From Labia minor (taxonomy: Eukaryota; Arthropoda; Insecta; Dermaptera; Spongiphoridae): a stretch of 64,000 bases of DNA. Positions 36,174-48,760 of this stretch are shown one piece after another. The translations under genes and the position numbers were made by a program. Position 1 is the first letter of the stretch. Each line of letters starts with the position of its first letter. Location: assembly GCA_963082975.1 (NCBI GenBank), contig OY720348.1, positions 55,083,564 to 55,147,563 on the forward strand. Direction: 5' to 3'. Below the pieces are notes generated by a model that made no database searches, was not told the origin of the DNA, and worked only from the letters and a program-made list of their open reading frames with translations.

Positions 36174-39100
36174 ATGGCTAAGGCAAGTTTCAAACAGGCA
36201 ACTAGTCTATGGGCATTCATTTCAACGGATGTCCAATTCGTTAAAGATTTTAAAAAAAAGTTGATATCAGACAATTGTAATCATGTAAATGAATTTATAA
36301 ATAATTGTTCTGAAACAGTTCAGAAGTTGGATAAATTTATTAATTTTATTTTAGATAATAATTTACATTCAAATGCATGTGAAACCGAGTTTAAAGAGGC
36401 TTGTGAAGCACGTTTGCTTTTGAAACATATGCTAGTCGATGCAAAGGCTTTACCAGAAGTGAAACCCATTCCAGCCGAACACAAAATGGCGGCTGCTGTC
36501 CCCACCCTCCCTAAACTTAACATTGAGCGTTTCGGAGGAGATATCCTCAGTTACACAGCTTTCAAGCAGCAATTTGACTGCTCTATCACTAACAACGTTC
36601 AACTGGGCGGGATCGACAAGCTCAAATACTTAAGAAGCTATCTTCATTCAGAAGCTTATTGTTTAATAAGCCATCTCAGCTTATCAGATGGCAATTTTGA
36701 GGTTGCACTGGCAATCCTCGATCAACATTACAATCAGCGGCGCACACTTGTTTACGCGCATATTTCCGCTTTATACAACTTTCCTAAAGTTTCAGCCCCG
36801 AATAAACACGAGTATTCAAAACTATGCTCAACCGTTTTGCAATTAATTTCGGAGCTGGGTGCACTGAAGATAGAAACCACTACTTGGAGCCCGATGCTGG
36901 GCCTATGGATTCTTGACAAGCTGCCACCTGCTGTTAAGGACCAGTTTCTAATGCAACTTCCGGATGATAATGTTATACCTGAAGTTGAATCCATTCTTCA
37001 ATATATTCAGAAGATGGCCAAGTTCACAGCTGACAAGGAGCGAGAAGGCAGTCATATTAAAAATAAGCTAAGTTATCCTCTTTCTAAAAAACCAAGTTAC
37101 AAAAAACAAAGCAATTATAAAAAATTTTACTTGAAATCTAATTATACAAATTCTAAAAATGTTGGTTCTAGTAAAATTAACTCAAAATTTCTATGTTTTC
37201 TTTGTAAGAAAGACCACTTAATTTTTAAATGTCCTGAGTTTATTAATTGGACAGTTCAAAAGAGGTGTGACTTTTGTCAAGCCAATAACTTATGTAAAGT
37301 ATGCTTGTCTAGACATAATGGAAAATGCAAATTATTAAACTCTTGTCAAATATGTCAAAACAGACACTCATCCTTTTTGCACTTTTCTAGGTCTAATAAC
37401 AACACCGTCAGGGAGCAGAGAGAGAGAGACAATGATTCATCGTCAAACGCCAAGGAGTCACCCGTCGGCGGGGAGCTGGAACCGCGGACGCAAAATTCGT
37501 CATCGCGTGATGTTTATCACCTTAAGGATGACAGCGAAATTTTACTTTCAAAAGTTTCCATGAGGGTATTCACTCCAGGTGGTATTGCCATTATTCTTCC
37601 ATGTTTCATAGACTCTGGTTCACAAATAAGCGCTATAAGCCATGATGTTGCGTCCTCTCTTAATCTGCCTTTAATCCCCCATAAAATGTCCATTGGCGGA
37701 ATAGACAATTCATTTTCTATTCAGTCAAAATATAAAGTAAATTTGAACTGTCAATCGACAGTCAATGATTTTGAATTTTCCCATTTATTCCAGGTTATTG
37801 ATTCAATTCAAACAGTTATACCCTCAAATTATTTAAATTCTAATCAATTTGATTTCGTTAAGAATTTCCCCTGGGCTGATCCCAATTACTGTATCCCCAC
37901 AAAAGTTAAAATTATCATTGGGTCTGATTTAATACCATTAATATTGAAATCTCATAACATTCTAAGTCCCAATAAATCCATTGTAGCAATAGACACCAAA
38001 TTAGGTTGGACCTTTTGTGGTCGAGCATCACACGAGTCCAGAATTAATCATATTGTAACTCAATCTTCTGAACAAATAGAAGATAACACTTTGGACAAGA
38101 ATCATGACCTTATTTTGAAATTATTTGAAATGGACCAAATGGGTCTATCTACAAAGATAGACTCGAACAACGAGGTGGAGAAACATTTTGTTAAAAATGT
38201 AAAATTATTAAATTCTGGCCATCTCGAAGTAGATCTACCTTTTGTTAATAGTTCTAAACCGTTGGGACAATCCTTTAACAAGGCTTTGCAAGTTTTTAAC
38301 AGTTTAGAAAGGAAAATGTCTAAAGACAAGTCCTTATTTATCGAATATCATGATTACATGAAGAATATGCTTAATCAAGGCTTCATGGAAAGGGTAGGCC
38401 CCCTCTCGTGTCATAACCATGCCCAAAAGAATAGCTTTTACCTGCCTCATCACGTGATTTATAAAAAATCAAATCACTCCATGAGAGTCGTGATGAATGG
38501 CAGTTGCCCATCTTCTAATCATTTATCATTAAATTCTATTTTATCCATTGGCCCACCCCTCCAAAATGACTTGAGATTGATTTTACTCAAGTCGCGATTA
38601 AATTCTATTTTATTATCTACTGACATAGTTAGCATGTATCTTATGATTTCAATTAACCCCACACATAGGTATTTCCTAAGAATTATTTGGAAATTACCTG
38701 AAGACGATCATGCACAGATTTTTCGCATGTGTCGTCTCCCCTTCGGATTAGCTTGTAGTGCATTTTTAGCGGTTCGCTGTTTATTTTATCTTGCTGACAA
38801 GCATAAGTCGACTCACCCGTTGGCTTATCGAGTTTTTAAGCAAAATTCTTACTTGGATGATTTTATCATCACTGCATCCTCATCGGATGAATTGATTAAA
38901 ATTGTCAATCAATTAGTGGATCTTTTGAAAACTTATAATTTTTTACTTAACAAATGGTCCACTAATGACCAAAATATTTTAGACTATTTATTGAATCATT
39001 TTAATCAAAATGACAATATTAAATATAATCCCATTCACTCTTCCACTAAATTATTGGGAGTGATGTGGAGCCCAAGTAATGACAGATTTCTTTTTGATAT

Positions 39101-41405
39101 TCCTGACGTGTCTGTCAACGTTTTAACTAAACGCTCTTTGCTTTCGCTTACAGCGTCTCATTGGGACCCAATTGGAATTGTTTCCCCTGTTACAATATCC
39201 CTTCGGATATTATTACAAGTGGCTTGGAAGTCACCTTTAAAATTGGGCTGGGATGACCCCTTGCCAGATAACATACAATCCTTTTGGTTGAAATTTAAAT
39301 CAGAATACCCTTTACTTTCAAATTATAACATCCCACGTCTATTAATTCACCCTTTAGGCAAAACATTTAAAATTTTCGCTTTTAGCGATGCAAGTGAGTC
39401 AGCATACGGATTTTGCTCGTATCCTGTATCCTTTGACCAAAACAATCTCATATTATCATCTGTTTTCTTGTTATCTCGCTTTAGGGTATCCCCTATAAAA
39501 AAAATGTCAATTGCAAGATTAGAATTAGCTGCGTATTCTTTAATGTGTCAGTCGATCAACTTTATTTACCCATCTTTCGAAGTTCCTATTGACAGAATCC
39601 ACTTGTTTAGTGATTCTAAAGTTGTTTTAAGTTGGGTCCTTTCCGATCCCAACCGATTTAAAACTTACATTTCCAATCGAATAACTCATATACAAAATTT
39701 AGACTTTTCTCCCACTCATTCTTATATATCTACTGAATTGAATCCTGCTGATTTAGCCACTAGGTCAATCAGCATTTCTAAATTTATATCTAATCCTTTA
39801 TGGCAAACAGGTCCATTGGATATTTATTCAAATGTATTACCTTTTGATAAAAGCTTATGTGCTAATGCACTTGATCATTCTTTATTAGAAGAAAAGGCTG
39901 ATGCCTCCTTATTTATTTTATCCCTAAAAAATAAGTTTAACTATATTGAAAATTTTATACAAAATTATTCCTCCTTTTATAAATTAGTTATTCATATTGC
40001 CACTTGGCACAAGTATTTTGAATATCTTAAGTTTAAACTAGCGGCCTCTAAAAGCAATTCTCAAATTAAGAATTGTTTCAATGGTTTAACTTCAGAGGAT
40101 TTAAATCGAGCTAAATTGTTTTTAATAAAAAATGCTCAGAATTTCTATTATTCCCAGGACATCAAAAATTTGTCACAAAACAAAGATGTCGAAAACTCAT
40201 CTCTTAAATTGCTTTCACCTTTTTTAGACAGTGAAAATTATTTGCGCTTAGGTGGGCGTATAAATAAATCCAAATTTTCTTACAATTTTAAACACCCATA
40301 TTTACTCCCCTCTGAGAGTTTCTTAATCCCTCTTTTAATTCGTTATTATCACTTGCGTACCATGCATATGGGACCTAGCGCCCTTCAGGCATTTCTTAAT
40401 AGCCATTTGTGGATTCCTCGACGTCGAAAACTCATTCGAAAAGTCTGTTTCGATTGCATTACTTGCAAGGCTCAGAAATCACAAAATGTTAAAACCCCTA
40501 TAGGTGATTTACCTATTGACAGGTTAAACATAGCACCCAATTTTTCAACTGTCATGATCGATTATGCCGGTCCTTTTGAAGCCTCTTTAGTTAGAAAAAA
40601 GGGTCAAATTTATGTAAAAACTTATGCTTTACTATTCAAATGTCTTGTTACAAAAGGGGTGCATATTGAATTGTGTTATGATCTTACCACCTCTTCCTTT
40701 ATGAACGCTTTTAAACGTTTTGTAGCACGACGAGGTTGCCCTCGCAAAATTTATTCCGATAACGCCACTACCTTTGTTTCGGCCAGTAAAATTTTAAAGT
40801 CTGATTATAAATATTTAATAACACAATTTCAGAACGCGCTGTTTAAAAATTATCTTTTAGAACATAATATTGATTGGCATATTTCACCTCCCCTGTCCCC
40901 TCATATGAACGGATTAATAGAGAACGCAGTCAAGGCACTTAAATTTCATCTCAAAAGAGTTACGTCAAATCTAAAATTTTCCGTCTCCGAGCTGTCTACC
41001 CTCTTGGATGTAGCCGAGTCATTCATTAACATGCGTCCTCTGTTTCATATCCTTGCAGACGACGGTGAGGTTGATATCTTAACCCCTTCACATTTTTTGC
41101 TTTCTAAACCTGTTTCTCTTTCTCTGGCCTCAGATGGTTTTGTGGAGAATATAAATTTAAGTACTAGATATAAAATGGTTCAGAATGTAACTTCGCAATT
41201 GTGGCGCACCTGGTCTAAATCATATGTTGCCCAATTGCAACTTAAAGCCAAAGTAAAAAATTGTACAAATTTAAATGTAAACGACATTGTTTTGATCAAA
41301 GACCTGTCTTTGATACCTAACAACTGGGTAAAAGGTCGAGTGGTGAAATTATATTACAAATTTTTTTTAGATGGCTTGAACTATTCCAAGACAAAGAGAG
41401 TGTAA
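36174..41405 (+). CDS. gag-pol: BEL/Pao retrotransposon Gag-Pol polyprotein, intact
   Basis: One 1743-codon frame with the full BEL/Pao order. Residues about 115-265 are the Gag DUF1759-like region (FGGDILSYTAFKQQF). Residues 341-401 are a Cys/His-rich cluster (CFLCKKDHLIFKC and further CxxC pairs). The aspartic protease has DSG at 480-482. The RT is about 730-900 with TDI at 816-818 and YLDD at 893-896 (a variant of YVDD). A Pao/A17-type segment spans about 958-1060 (LTASHWDPIGIVSPV). RNase H has acidic residues D1072, E1117, D1147 and D1193. The integrase has an H1393/H1398 plus Cys zinc site and a D1463-D1529-E1583 triad. A DUF5641-like tail ends the protein. The ATG follows a long leader with no competing in-frame start. 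The product should make virus-like particles and reverse-transcribe and integrate its RNA, but no LTRs are visible, so transposition is doubtful. Confidence 0.97.
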   Translation: MAKASFKQATSLWAFISTDVQFVKDFKKKLISDNCNHVNEFINNCSETVQKLDKFINFILDNNLHSNACETEFKEACEARLLLKHMLVDAKALPEVKPIPAEHKMAAAVPTLPKLNIERFGGDILSYTAFKQQFDCSITNNVQLGGIDKLKYLRSYLHSEAYCLISHLSLSDGNFEVALAILDQHYNQRRTLVYAHISALYNFPKVSAPNKHEYSKLCSTVLQLISELGALKIETTTWSPMLGLWILDKLPPAVKDQFLMQLPDDNVIPEVESILQYIQKMAKFTADKEREGSHIKNKLSYPLSKKPSYKKQSNYKKFYLKSNYTNSKNVGSSKINSKFLCFLCKKDHLIFKCPEFINWTVQKRCDFCQANNLCKVCLSRHNGKCKLLNSCQICQNRHSSFLHFSRSNNNTVREQRERDNDSSSNAKESPVGGELEPRTQNSSSRDVYHLKDDSEILLSKVSMRVFTPGGIAIILPCFIDSGSQISAISHDVASSLNLPLIPHKMSIGGIDNSFSIQSKYKVNLNCQSTVNDFEFSHLFQVIDSIQTVIPSNYLNSNQFDFVKNFPWADPNYCIPTKVKIIIGSDLIPLILKSHNILSPNKSIVAIDTKLGWTFCGRASHESRINHIVTQSSEQIEDNTLDKNHDLILKLFEMDQMGLSTKIDSNNEVEKHFVKNVKLLNSGHLEVDLPFVNSSKPLGQSFNKALQVFNSLERKMSKDKSLFIEYHDYMKNMLNQGFMERVGPLSCHNHAQKNSFYLPHHVIYKKSNHSMRVVMNGSCPSSNHLSLNSILSIGPPLQNDLRLILLKSRLNSILLSTDIVSMYLMISINPTHRYFLRIIWKLPEDDHAQIFRMCRLPFGLACSAFLAVRCLFYLADKHKSTHPLAYRVFKQNSYLDDFIITASSSDELIKIVNQLVDLLKTYNFLLNKWSTNDQNILDYLLNHFNQNDNIKYNPIHSSTKLLGVMWSPSNDRFLFDIPDVSVNVLTKRSLLSLTASHWDPIGIVSPVTISLRILLQVAWKSPLKLGWDDPLPDNIQSFWLKFKSEYPLLSNYNIPRLLIHPLGKTFKIFAFSDASESAYGFCSYPVSFDQNNLILSSVFLLSRFRVSPIKKMSIARLELAAYSLMCQSINFIYPSFEVPIDRIHLFSDSKVVLSWVLSDPNRFKTYISNRITHIQNLDFSPTHSYISTELNPADLATRSISISKFISNPLWQTGPLDIYSNVLPFDKSLCANALDHSLLEEKADASLFILSLKNKFNYIENFIQNYSSFYKLVIHIATWHKYFEYLKFKLAASKSNSQIKNCFNGLTSEDLNRAKLFLIKNAQNFYYSQDIKNLSQNKDVENSSLKLLSPFLDSENYLRLGGRINKSKFSYNFKHPYLLPSESFLIPLLIRYYHLRTMHMGPSALQAFLNSHLWIPRRRKLIRKVCFDCITCKAQKSQNVKTPIGDLPIDRLNIAPNFSTVMIDYAGPFEASLVRKKGQIYVKTYALLFKCLVTKGVHIELCYDLTTSSFMNAFKRFVARRGCPRKIYSDNATTFVSASKILKSDYKYLITQFQNALFKNYLLEHNIDWHISPPLSPHMNGLIENAVKALKFHLKRVTSNLKFSVSELSTLLDVAESFINMRPLFHILADDGEVDILTPSHFLLSKPVSLSLASDGFVENINLSTRYKMVQNVTSQLWRTWSKSYVAQLQLKAKVKNCTNLNVNDIVLIKDLSLIPNNWVKGRVVKLYYKFFLDGLNYSKTKRV

Positions 41406-41624
41406 ATTTTGGTGATAATGTGTCTGTTTGTGCGCGTCAGTAATAGCTACCAAACTAATCCACGTTTTACCGCTAGTATTAATTTCTCCAATTACTTGGG
41501 GGGTGGGAGTGGGGCAGGGGAAGAGGGGAGAGGCGCCAAAAAGTTCTATTAATCCAATAGGTTACATTACGAATCAGAAAATAAACTTATCATATTATCT
41601 ATTCGTCAATTCAATAGGATCATG

Positions 41625-41662
<38 letters not shown>

Positions 41663-41698
41663 TCATTTCTTTTCATATTAAATAAGTGAAATTTTATA

Positions 41699-41795
41699 AA
41701 TACTATGTATATACTAGCTGCTTAGAGCGCCTTCGGCGCTCTTCACACCTAAACGGGGGCTCCGCCCCCTGTACCCCCGAGTGTTACATAGTATT
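41699..41795. mobile_element. Double-hairpin element, unit 2 second site
   Basis: Complete. One substitution between the hairpins (CCTAAACGG for CCTAGACGG). Confidence 0.7.
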
Positions 41796-41937
41796 TGGTT
41801 GAAAGTAGTAAAAGGTTTTCATCCATTTTGTTTCAATCAGTATATTACATAAAACATTCATTTCTTTTTGTGGTCTTATTTAAAATATATTTTAATTTAA
41901 TCAGTAAATTAATTATATATATATATTATTATTGTAT

Positions 41938-43290
41938 ATTTTATATCTATCTATCTATGTCACTCAAAGATACTCGAAAGTTCTTGGCCACATTTCTCCA
42001 AATGTCCCTATCCTGAGCCCTTGTCCCATCTCTCTTACGCCCCTTCCTACGCGTCCTTGGTTTTCCAAGCGGACGTTTTCCAATCGGTCTCTCCCCACCA
42101 ATATCTTTTTCCTCTCCCATTCTAGCCACGTGCCCTGCCTATCTCAACTTTTTCCCTTTTATAACCCTAACTATTTCTGAAGGTGCAGAGGTCATGCAAT
42201 TTCTTGTTATGCAGTCTCCCCCATTCCCCGGTGACCTCATCTTTCTTTGGCCAATAAATGCAGGCAAGAATTCTATTCTCAAATACTCTGATAATGCAAC
42301 AGGCAAAATAATTTTTTTATATATTCCCTTTGATAATAATTTTGATGAGATAAGCCTCTTTATTGCAAGATAACAGGCGTTTCCCGATTGCAACCCCGAA
42401 TTAAATTCTTCTCAAATATTATTATCCTTCGTGATTACATTCAATTTTTCTACATATTCAAATTCTACATTTTGTATATTAAGATTTTGTATGTTAATAC
42501 CTGACCTCTTTGTTACGAAATATTTTTTCTTATCACTATTAATTTCAAACCTCCATTAATTTTTCCTCGCTATCTGTAATTGCAATTGCCGAATCTCCTA
42601 TTATATTTAAGTCGTCCTTGTAACCTAATAGTTTACAATTGATTTCCGCATCTTATTTTTTCTTTAGTACCTTTAAGACAAATATTAAGATCAAAATATG
42701 AAAAAGTTTATGCTGATCTATATTGAGTCATGTGTATGTTTTACTAAATTCTACAAATAATAGTGAACAGAAATATTGAAATCGCGTTTTTTTTCCTAAT
42801 ATCTGTCATAATGAAAATATCTTAATTAATGTTGGTCGATTTGGCCTGAACCCGCAATGATATCTTCTAATATTTCCTCCGCCTATGGTTCTTAAGTATT
42901 GTATATGTTATAATAGTGAAATAGAGTATAATATTTCTTGATCATTACATTTTGGTATTTTATTTTCATTGCTAGATTATTATTGAATATTTTTAATTAT
43001 AATGAAATTTGAGAAAATGCAAAAATAGAGACTTGAGACAATTTATAAAAATTAACGGTATAAAACTATAGATAAATTGCCAATATATACATTTATTAAG
43101 TTCATTTATTAATTTTTTTAGATCATAGTTATTTTCCTCCTTTAAATGAAACTTATCTAATTCTGTGGTGCTAGGGGATTTGAAAATTATTAGTCGCAAT
43201 ATGAAGATTTCGCTTACAGTTTCTGTCATGTCCGACCTCCATCCAACAGTTATTTCCCTAAAGTTTCTTGCTTCTCTAAATCATGTGATC
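41938..43290 (-). pseudogene. LINE reverse transcriptase remnant, unit 2
   Basis: Near-identical to 19490-20860, with YKDD in the polymerase motif and the same internal deletion and insertion, so it was copied with the unit. Confidence 0.8.
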
Positions 43291-43620
43291 TATATATTTA
43301 ATTTTTTTGATTCATTGTAATAAAATTTAAACAAATAAAAATTTTCTCTTTGTTAATTTATATAAATTTCAATTTAAACTGATTGTGAGTGATACGCTTT
43401 GCCAATACTCTGAATAATTTGTTTATAGAAATATTGAATGTTCTTAGCGAGATTTTTTAACCTTTCACTTTCCAATATCTAAATATTTTATTAAATTAAT
43501 TAAAATGGGAACTTTTAGAATAAGTTATCTAATTGAATTGATATTTGAATATTAGAATTTAAAATAAAAAGTGAAATATTATAATAATTCTTTGATTGGG
43601 AATCGCTAGATAATTCATTG

Positions 43621-43963
43621 TTTAAAATGCTTCCGATAGGGACAGTGAGCCGATAGATGCTCTTGAATGAACAACACGGAGAATTATATAAACTTTAAAA
43701 AATTAATTCCTGCGGTTATTGATTAGATTATAATAAAATGTATAGCCTATGTTACTCTAGAGGTATATAAGAATATTGTGATGTAATTTCATAGAAATCG
43801 GTTCAGCTAAATTCAGAGTCTATAAAATAGTAATTTTCCGGACAGACCGAAAGACAGACAGACAGATATGAAAAATTCTAAAGTCACTTTTGGATTCTAG
43901 AGGTCATGAAACGCGAAGATATGCAAAAATTTTTAAATTCTGAGCAATGTGCAGACAAAAACC

Positions 43964-43969
<6 letters not shown>
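43621..43969 (+). mobile_element. RTE-like 3' tail, unit 2
   Basis: As at 21230-21578, with an even shorter GACA run. About 57 bp just upstream is missing relative to unit 1 (junction near 43477). Confidence 0.6.
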
Positions 43970-44000
<31 letters not shown>

Positions 44001-44615
44001 ATAAGATAATGTCTATGTTGTTGAATTTATCAAATATTATATGGATTGAAATTAAAATAAGAAAAAATCTCGAGGAATCAAGTTAGTTCATAGTATGCAT
44101 TGGCTGTCTACGTACAAGGGGCTTCTATCCAAAACTCTTTTCAAGTTTTCTATTCTTTACAAACTTAATTAAAAAGAATGACAAATTCCTATCTAGCATT
44201 GAATAGTAGAATATAATTTAATAATTAGATAGAATCAATAAAAAAAGAAATAAGAAATTGGTTGGAAAAATCTAATACAAGTAATAATTGAAAAAATATG
44301 GAGTGTCTCCACTCGATTATCTCGCTAATTAGAATCCTAAAATATGATATTTAATATTAAATATCTTCTTCATCTAAATTTACAATTTACATTATTTGTA
44401 GCATATCTCAAATTTCAAATAAACGTAATTCTCTTTATATTTAATCAAATTTAAAGCATATTCTTTCTATAAGATATTGGAAATAAAAAATTCATTGCGT
44501 TCTTTTTAAAAGTTTGATGTGTATCTTTAGAAGAATTTCAGGAGTTTTCCAAAACTATCATCATTAAGGAATATTCATATTAATTTTATAAATTTTATAT
44601 ACTTTTGAAAAAATA

Positions 44616-45587
44616 TTATACTGATTTAATACATATCCCGCCATCTATTGCGATTAGTGTTGACTACATTTAAAAGTTTTATATTAAAATATTATTTTCA
44701 ATATTATTCATTAAGTATATACATATATATAGCAATAATTAAAATTAAATAAGTTTAAATTAAACTGATTTAATAGTAAAATAATTATCCTTCTATTAAA
44801 GGAGAAATACAAAGGAATAAATCAAAAGAATTGAAAAAAATCTCTCAACCAAGAACTGAAATCTAATTTCTAAATTATGATGAAATTCAAATATCTTGTT
44901 ATATACTAAGGGTATATTTTATCATTATCATCTATAATATACTATAAAATTAAAAATTAAAATATATAATAAATACATATACAATACTTACAATGGATTG
45001 ATTAATGGTAGGTAATGGAGTCGACAAACACTTCAACCGGATCATCGTCTTGAATCCCTGGAAAACAAAGACTAATATGAAATAATGTTTTCCTGGAATA
45101 ATTGATATTGGAAATCTACTCACCTTTTTAATGGAACCGTAAAAGTGAAAGATTGCCATCAACATCGATCGATGATACATGAAAAACAAGAATAAAAGAC
45201 ATATTTATTAAGAATGAAAATAGATTAGAATAATATTAAAATATTTCTTAAAAAAATACTTACGGCGGGGTTTTCACCCCTTGCAAATGCCCGAAGGATG
45301 ATGATGATGATTTGGAAGTCATTATGTTGTTCAATCTCTCTCTTGATTCTGGAATAATGTTGGACATCAAGTAAAACTAAAAAATTAAGAAAACATTTCA
45401 CTTAGTAATTTAATAAACGCGTGTAGTATCTTTATAAATTCATCAATGTAAATCTATCTAGAAATATCTATACAAGAAATTAAACATTGTAATATACATA
45501 TATCTGGATTATTTTGAAATGATATTCCATTCATAATTCTACTCACCGTTGGTACATGCGCTTATTCTCATTAGCTTCTTCCATCAT
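44616..45587 (-). CDS. Predicted four-exon gene, unit 2 copy
   Basis: Exons 45547-45587, 45264-45348, 44992-45057 and 44616-44663 repeat the unit 1 model with splice sites and frame unchanged. The unit 3 copy would lie beyond the window. Confidence 0.55.
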
Positions 45588-45630
45588 TTCTTAGTGACCA
45601 GAGTGAGAGTAGAGTCAAGACATCACAGCA

Positions 45631-46491
45631 TCATCCACGGGTACGAACATATCTGATGGTGATAGATAAAACATATTTTGATATATTAAAAATTATTTAA
45701 AACTTTTTTTAAACTTAAAAAATAATAGTTGAAGAAGAGATAAGATAATAGTGAAATATTTTATTTTATCCTTTTATAGAAATTTCTATAATATACCATC
45801 ATTAATATTTGAAATTCAATTCAATGAATATTTATAATGTATATTATTTAATAGAAATTGGAGGATATCTATCATAGGAATAGGATTATATATGAAAAAC
45901 TTAAAGAATTTTTGGACAGTAGGAGAACTTGTGTAATATTTGAAAATTTAAAATAATATTTCAATATTAATTATTTAAAAATAGTAGAAAAAATAAATAA
46001 AATTCTTACCCATTGATTGACCATTGTTTTTTATTTTCCTTTTTAGTAACCTTCATATTAGGTAGATGAAATCTTATGCTCGCTCCATTCCCTTCAAAGT
46101 AGATCTAAAAACAAGAAATAGATTTATAATTAGTTCTGTGATTTCGAAATATTTACTTGTATATATTATTTATTATATCCAGTATATTCTTCTATATTGT
46201 AAGTTAGAAAAATCAAAGAATAATTAATAAAAAACAAAGAAAGTTTTTTAGATTTATTTTAACATTTTTTAAGAAGAATTACTGTCACAAAAATTTAAGT
46301 TCTAACAATAAACGCCATTTAAAAATTATGTAATTTTTATTATATTTAAACATATTGATATTATTTCATGAAATATTATAGAAATAAAAATTCAACTCAC
46401 CGATAAGATGTCTTGCAGTCGTTGTGATGTGATGCGATGAACTTCTGAACTGCGACAACATACCACCAAACCAAGTTCTTCAAATGATGCT
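45631..46491 (-). CDS. Partial three-exon reading frame, unit 2 copy
   Basis: Exons 46401-46491, 46010-46104 and the one starting 45652, ending at TGA 45631-45633. Phase is preserved. Confidence 0.45.
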
Positions 46492-46617
46492 CTTCAGACA
46501 ATGAAAAGAAAAAGAAATAGAAAAAAGATCATTAGTTAGAGTTGAATAGGATAAGAGAGAATAACGTTCCAAAAAAGAGGTTATAAATTGTATTTCAATT
46601 GAAATATACATATAACC

Positions 46618-47246
46618 TACCGTGGAGGCTACTTCATTGCGCCCTGATGTCTTCCCTGTACAGTCTATCCTATGCCAGACCAAATTCTATGGCACGGATG
46701 GCCATCTAATAATATTTTCTATCTACGTGCAAAACACTCTTCTTGCTAGAAAAGATTGCAATCACGGAAACGGAAAAAAACACTCCCGAACGCGCTTATT
46801 AGACACAGTATGGTCTATTTTGTGTTTTAACTACCGAAGAAATGCGCAATTTAGAAGAAGAAGGAAAAAAAAAAGAAAAAGAAAAGCATAGATTAAGTGG
46901 GAAGCCGTTTGTGAGTATCTGTGGATCAGCTGAGAGTGACTTTGAGTTTTTGGATTACGATTGAACACCACATTCGTGGCAACCTGTAAAAAATGCCTAC
47001 CTACCTACAATGGGGATTCATGGCGTCCTCCATAGTAGGAGGAACACTCATGAAAAAGAGACTAAGCTTAGCTCCAAGGTAGTCAATACATCCTGGCGGG
47101 CTAATCCCATTAAGGAACATTGTTGAACTACCTTCACGAATGCCTGTCCAATACCATAGAGCCACGTCTTAGCCATTCTCAGTGATACACATTACTTTAC
47201 ACAAACAAGGGAATCGTCATTAAAAAAAAAAAAAAAAAAAAAAAAA
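46618..47246 (+). mobile_element. Poly(A)-tailed segment, unit 2 copy
   Basis: Same segment with an A25 tract (47222-47246); the 53-codon frame is at 46803-46964. An A run upstream is 7 instead of 9, which opens a different, longer plus frame (46622-46891) that I regard as accidental. Confidence 0.45.
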
Positions 47247-47461
47247 TGACGATTTGGGAAGCACAAAACACATGCAGATAAACAATCCCTTAACATTTTC
47301 TGGCACATACCCGACTCCACCCACTAAATACTAAATAGGAAATACTAAAAAGGTGTTTCCTTTAATAGTTAGAAGCATGCAAAAACCAAACACCTTTTTT
47401 CTATTCTATTCTAAAATATTAATAATTCATTAAATTTAATGTTTCTAGTTTCTATCTATAT

Positions 47462-47703
47462 TTATTGGCTACCACAAAGGTTTGGAAGCGATGACTCAGG
47501 AGGCATTTTCTTGAAGCATTCCTTTATCTGTAAATCCCTAACAACAAACGATTAAGCCAAATAAATAAATAATCACCCCCCATACGCAACCTATCAGGCT
47601 AACAATTCTAAATACCTTTAAAGGAATTGATGATTCAGTAGATTGTAGATTTGCCATCCTTATTCTTCTATCTTCCAATTCTTTCTGTCTTCTATGGTAG
47701 CAT
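47462..47703 (-). CDS. Terminal two exons, unit 2 copy
   Basis: Exons 47616-47703 and 47462-47527, same splice sites and frame; (CTAA)n at 47719-47746. Confidence 0.45.
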
Positions 47704-48055
47704 CTGAAAAACTCGAATCTAACTAACTAACTAACTAACTAACTAACAAACAATGTTAAATTTAAAATATTAATAGAAATATAGTATTTTTTATTGTAAT
47801 ATTTAAATTTTGTCAATATTAAATTAAAATCATTACTACCACTAATGCCAGAATAATGAAAAAATATACGTTGAGTACTTATTTTTGGTGAGCTGTATTT
47901 ATAAAAAATTTTGAAGAAACCAATATTATTCGAAGAGAATTGAATTTGCCATCAGCAAAAAGATGATACATGAAAATAAAAGAAAAACAAAAGACATATA
48001 TAAGATTGAGTATTCAAAATATAATACATTTTTTTTTATCACAAAAAGTACTAAC

Positions 48056-48760
48056 CTCGGAGTTATAAATAGGTTGCCCACTCGTAGTAGGTCACTCGAC
48101 GATATCGATGAACTCGTACTTCTCACCATCTCCCTCCATATATACTAGTGGTCCAAATTTGTTTCGTGAATCCATGTTCTTTCAGATGAACTAATAGAGA
48201 AATTGAAAATATTTAAATTATTAAATACACTTATTTTTTATATTCAAATGAATAATCCAAAACATTAAATTAAATTTTAACCTAATATTCTAAACTAAGC
48301 ACGACGAATTAAATATAAAAAAAAAATTGTCTTGATCATAGCTCTTTTGTTATTTCATGATTAATTATATAAATAAATATATCTCTAATGAAAAAAAGCC
48401 ATTTTTAATTTAAAGAATACTTTCATAACAAAATATTAATTTTTATTAATATGTAATAATAGAAAATTATCTACAGATATATCTATACTATACTATATAT
48501 TAAATTTATTGTTAGGAACTAGAATAAAACAAATTCAGTCGAATGTCAATTTCTTTTTCTTTTTCCTCTTTGTTAATTTATATATCTGTCGATACAACTC
48601 TTTTATTGATTTTCACCTTAACAATTAATTGAATATGTAATTATAATTATTAATTATAGTTTGTTGATATATCAACTTTACCTCTAATGTGATGTGATTC
48701 CTTTTTCTATATGGATCAGATATATTCTTCAGTCGACGACTAACATCAAACCATAACAAG
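48056..48760 (-). pseudogene. Unit 3 copy of two-exon fragment
   Basis: Exons 48682-48760 and 48056-48178, with the TGA retained. Confidence 0.45.

Larger units (their letters stand above)
25400..47787. repeat. Tandem mega-repeat unit 2 (22.4 kb)
   Basis: A complete period, 22,388 bp to the equivalent base of unit 3. It lacks the unit 1 extra block. It also lacks about 57 bp present in unit 1 at about 21030-21087 (junction near 43477). The BEL reading frame is intact. Confidence 0.97.

Noticed and set aside
37392-37512. Segment missing from unit 1 gag-pol as a retained or spliced intron
   Set aside because: It begins after AGG with TCTAAT and ends in ATG, without an AG acceptor; it keeps the frame open in units 2 and 3 and its loss shifts the frame, so a deletion is the simpler reading.
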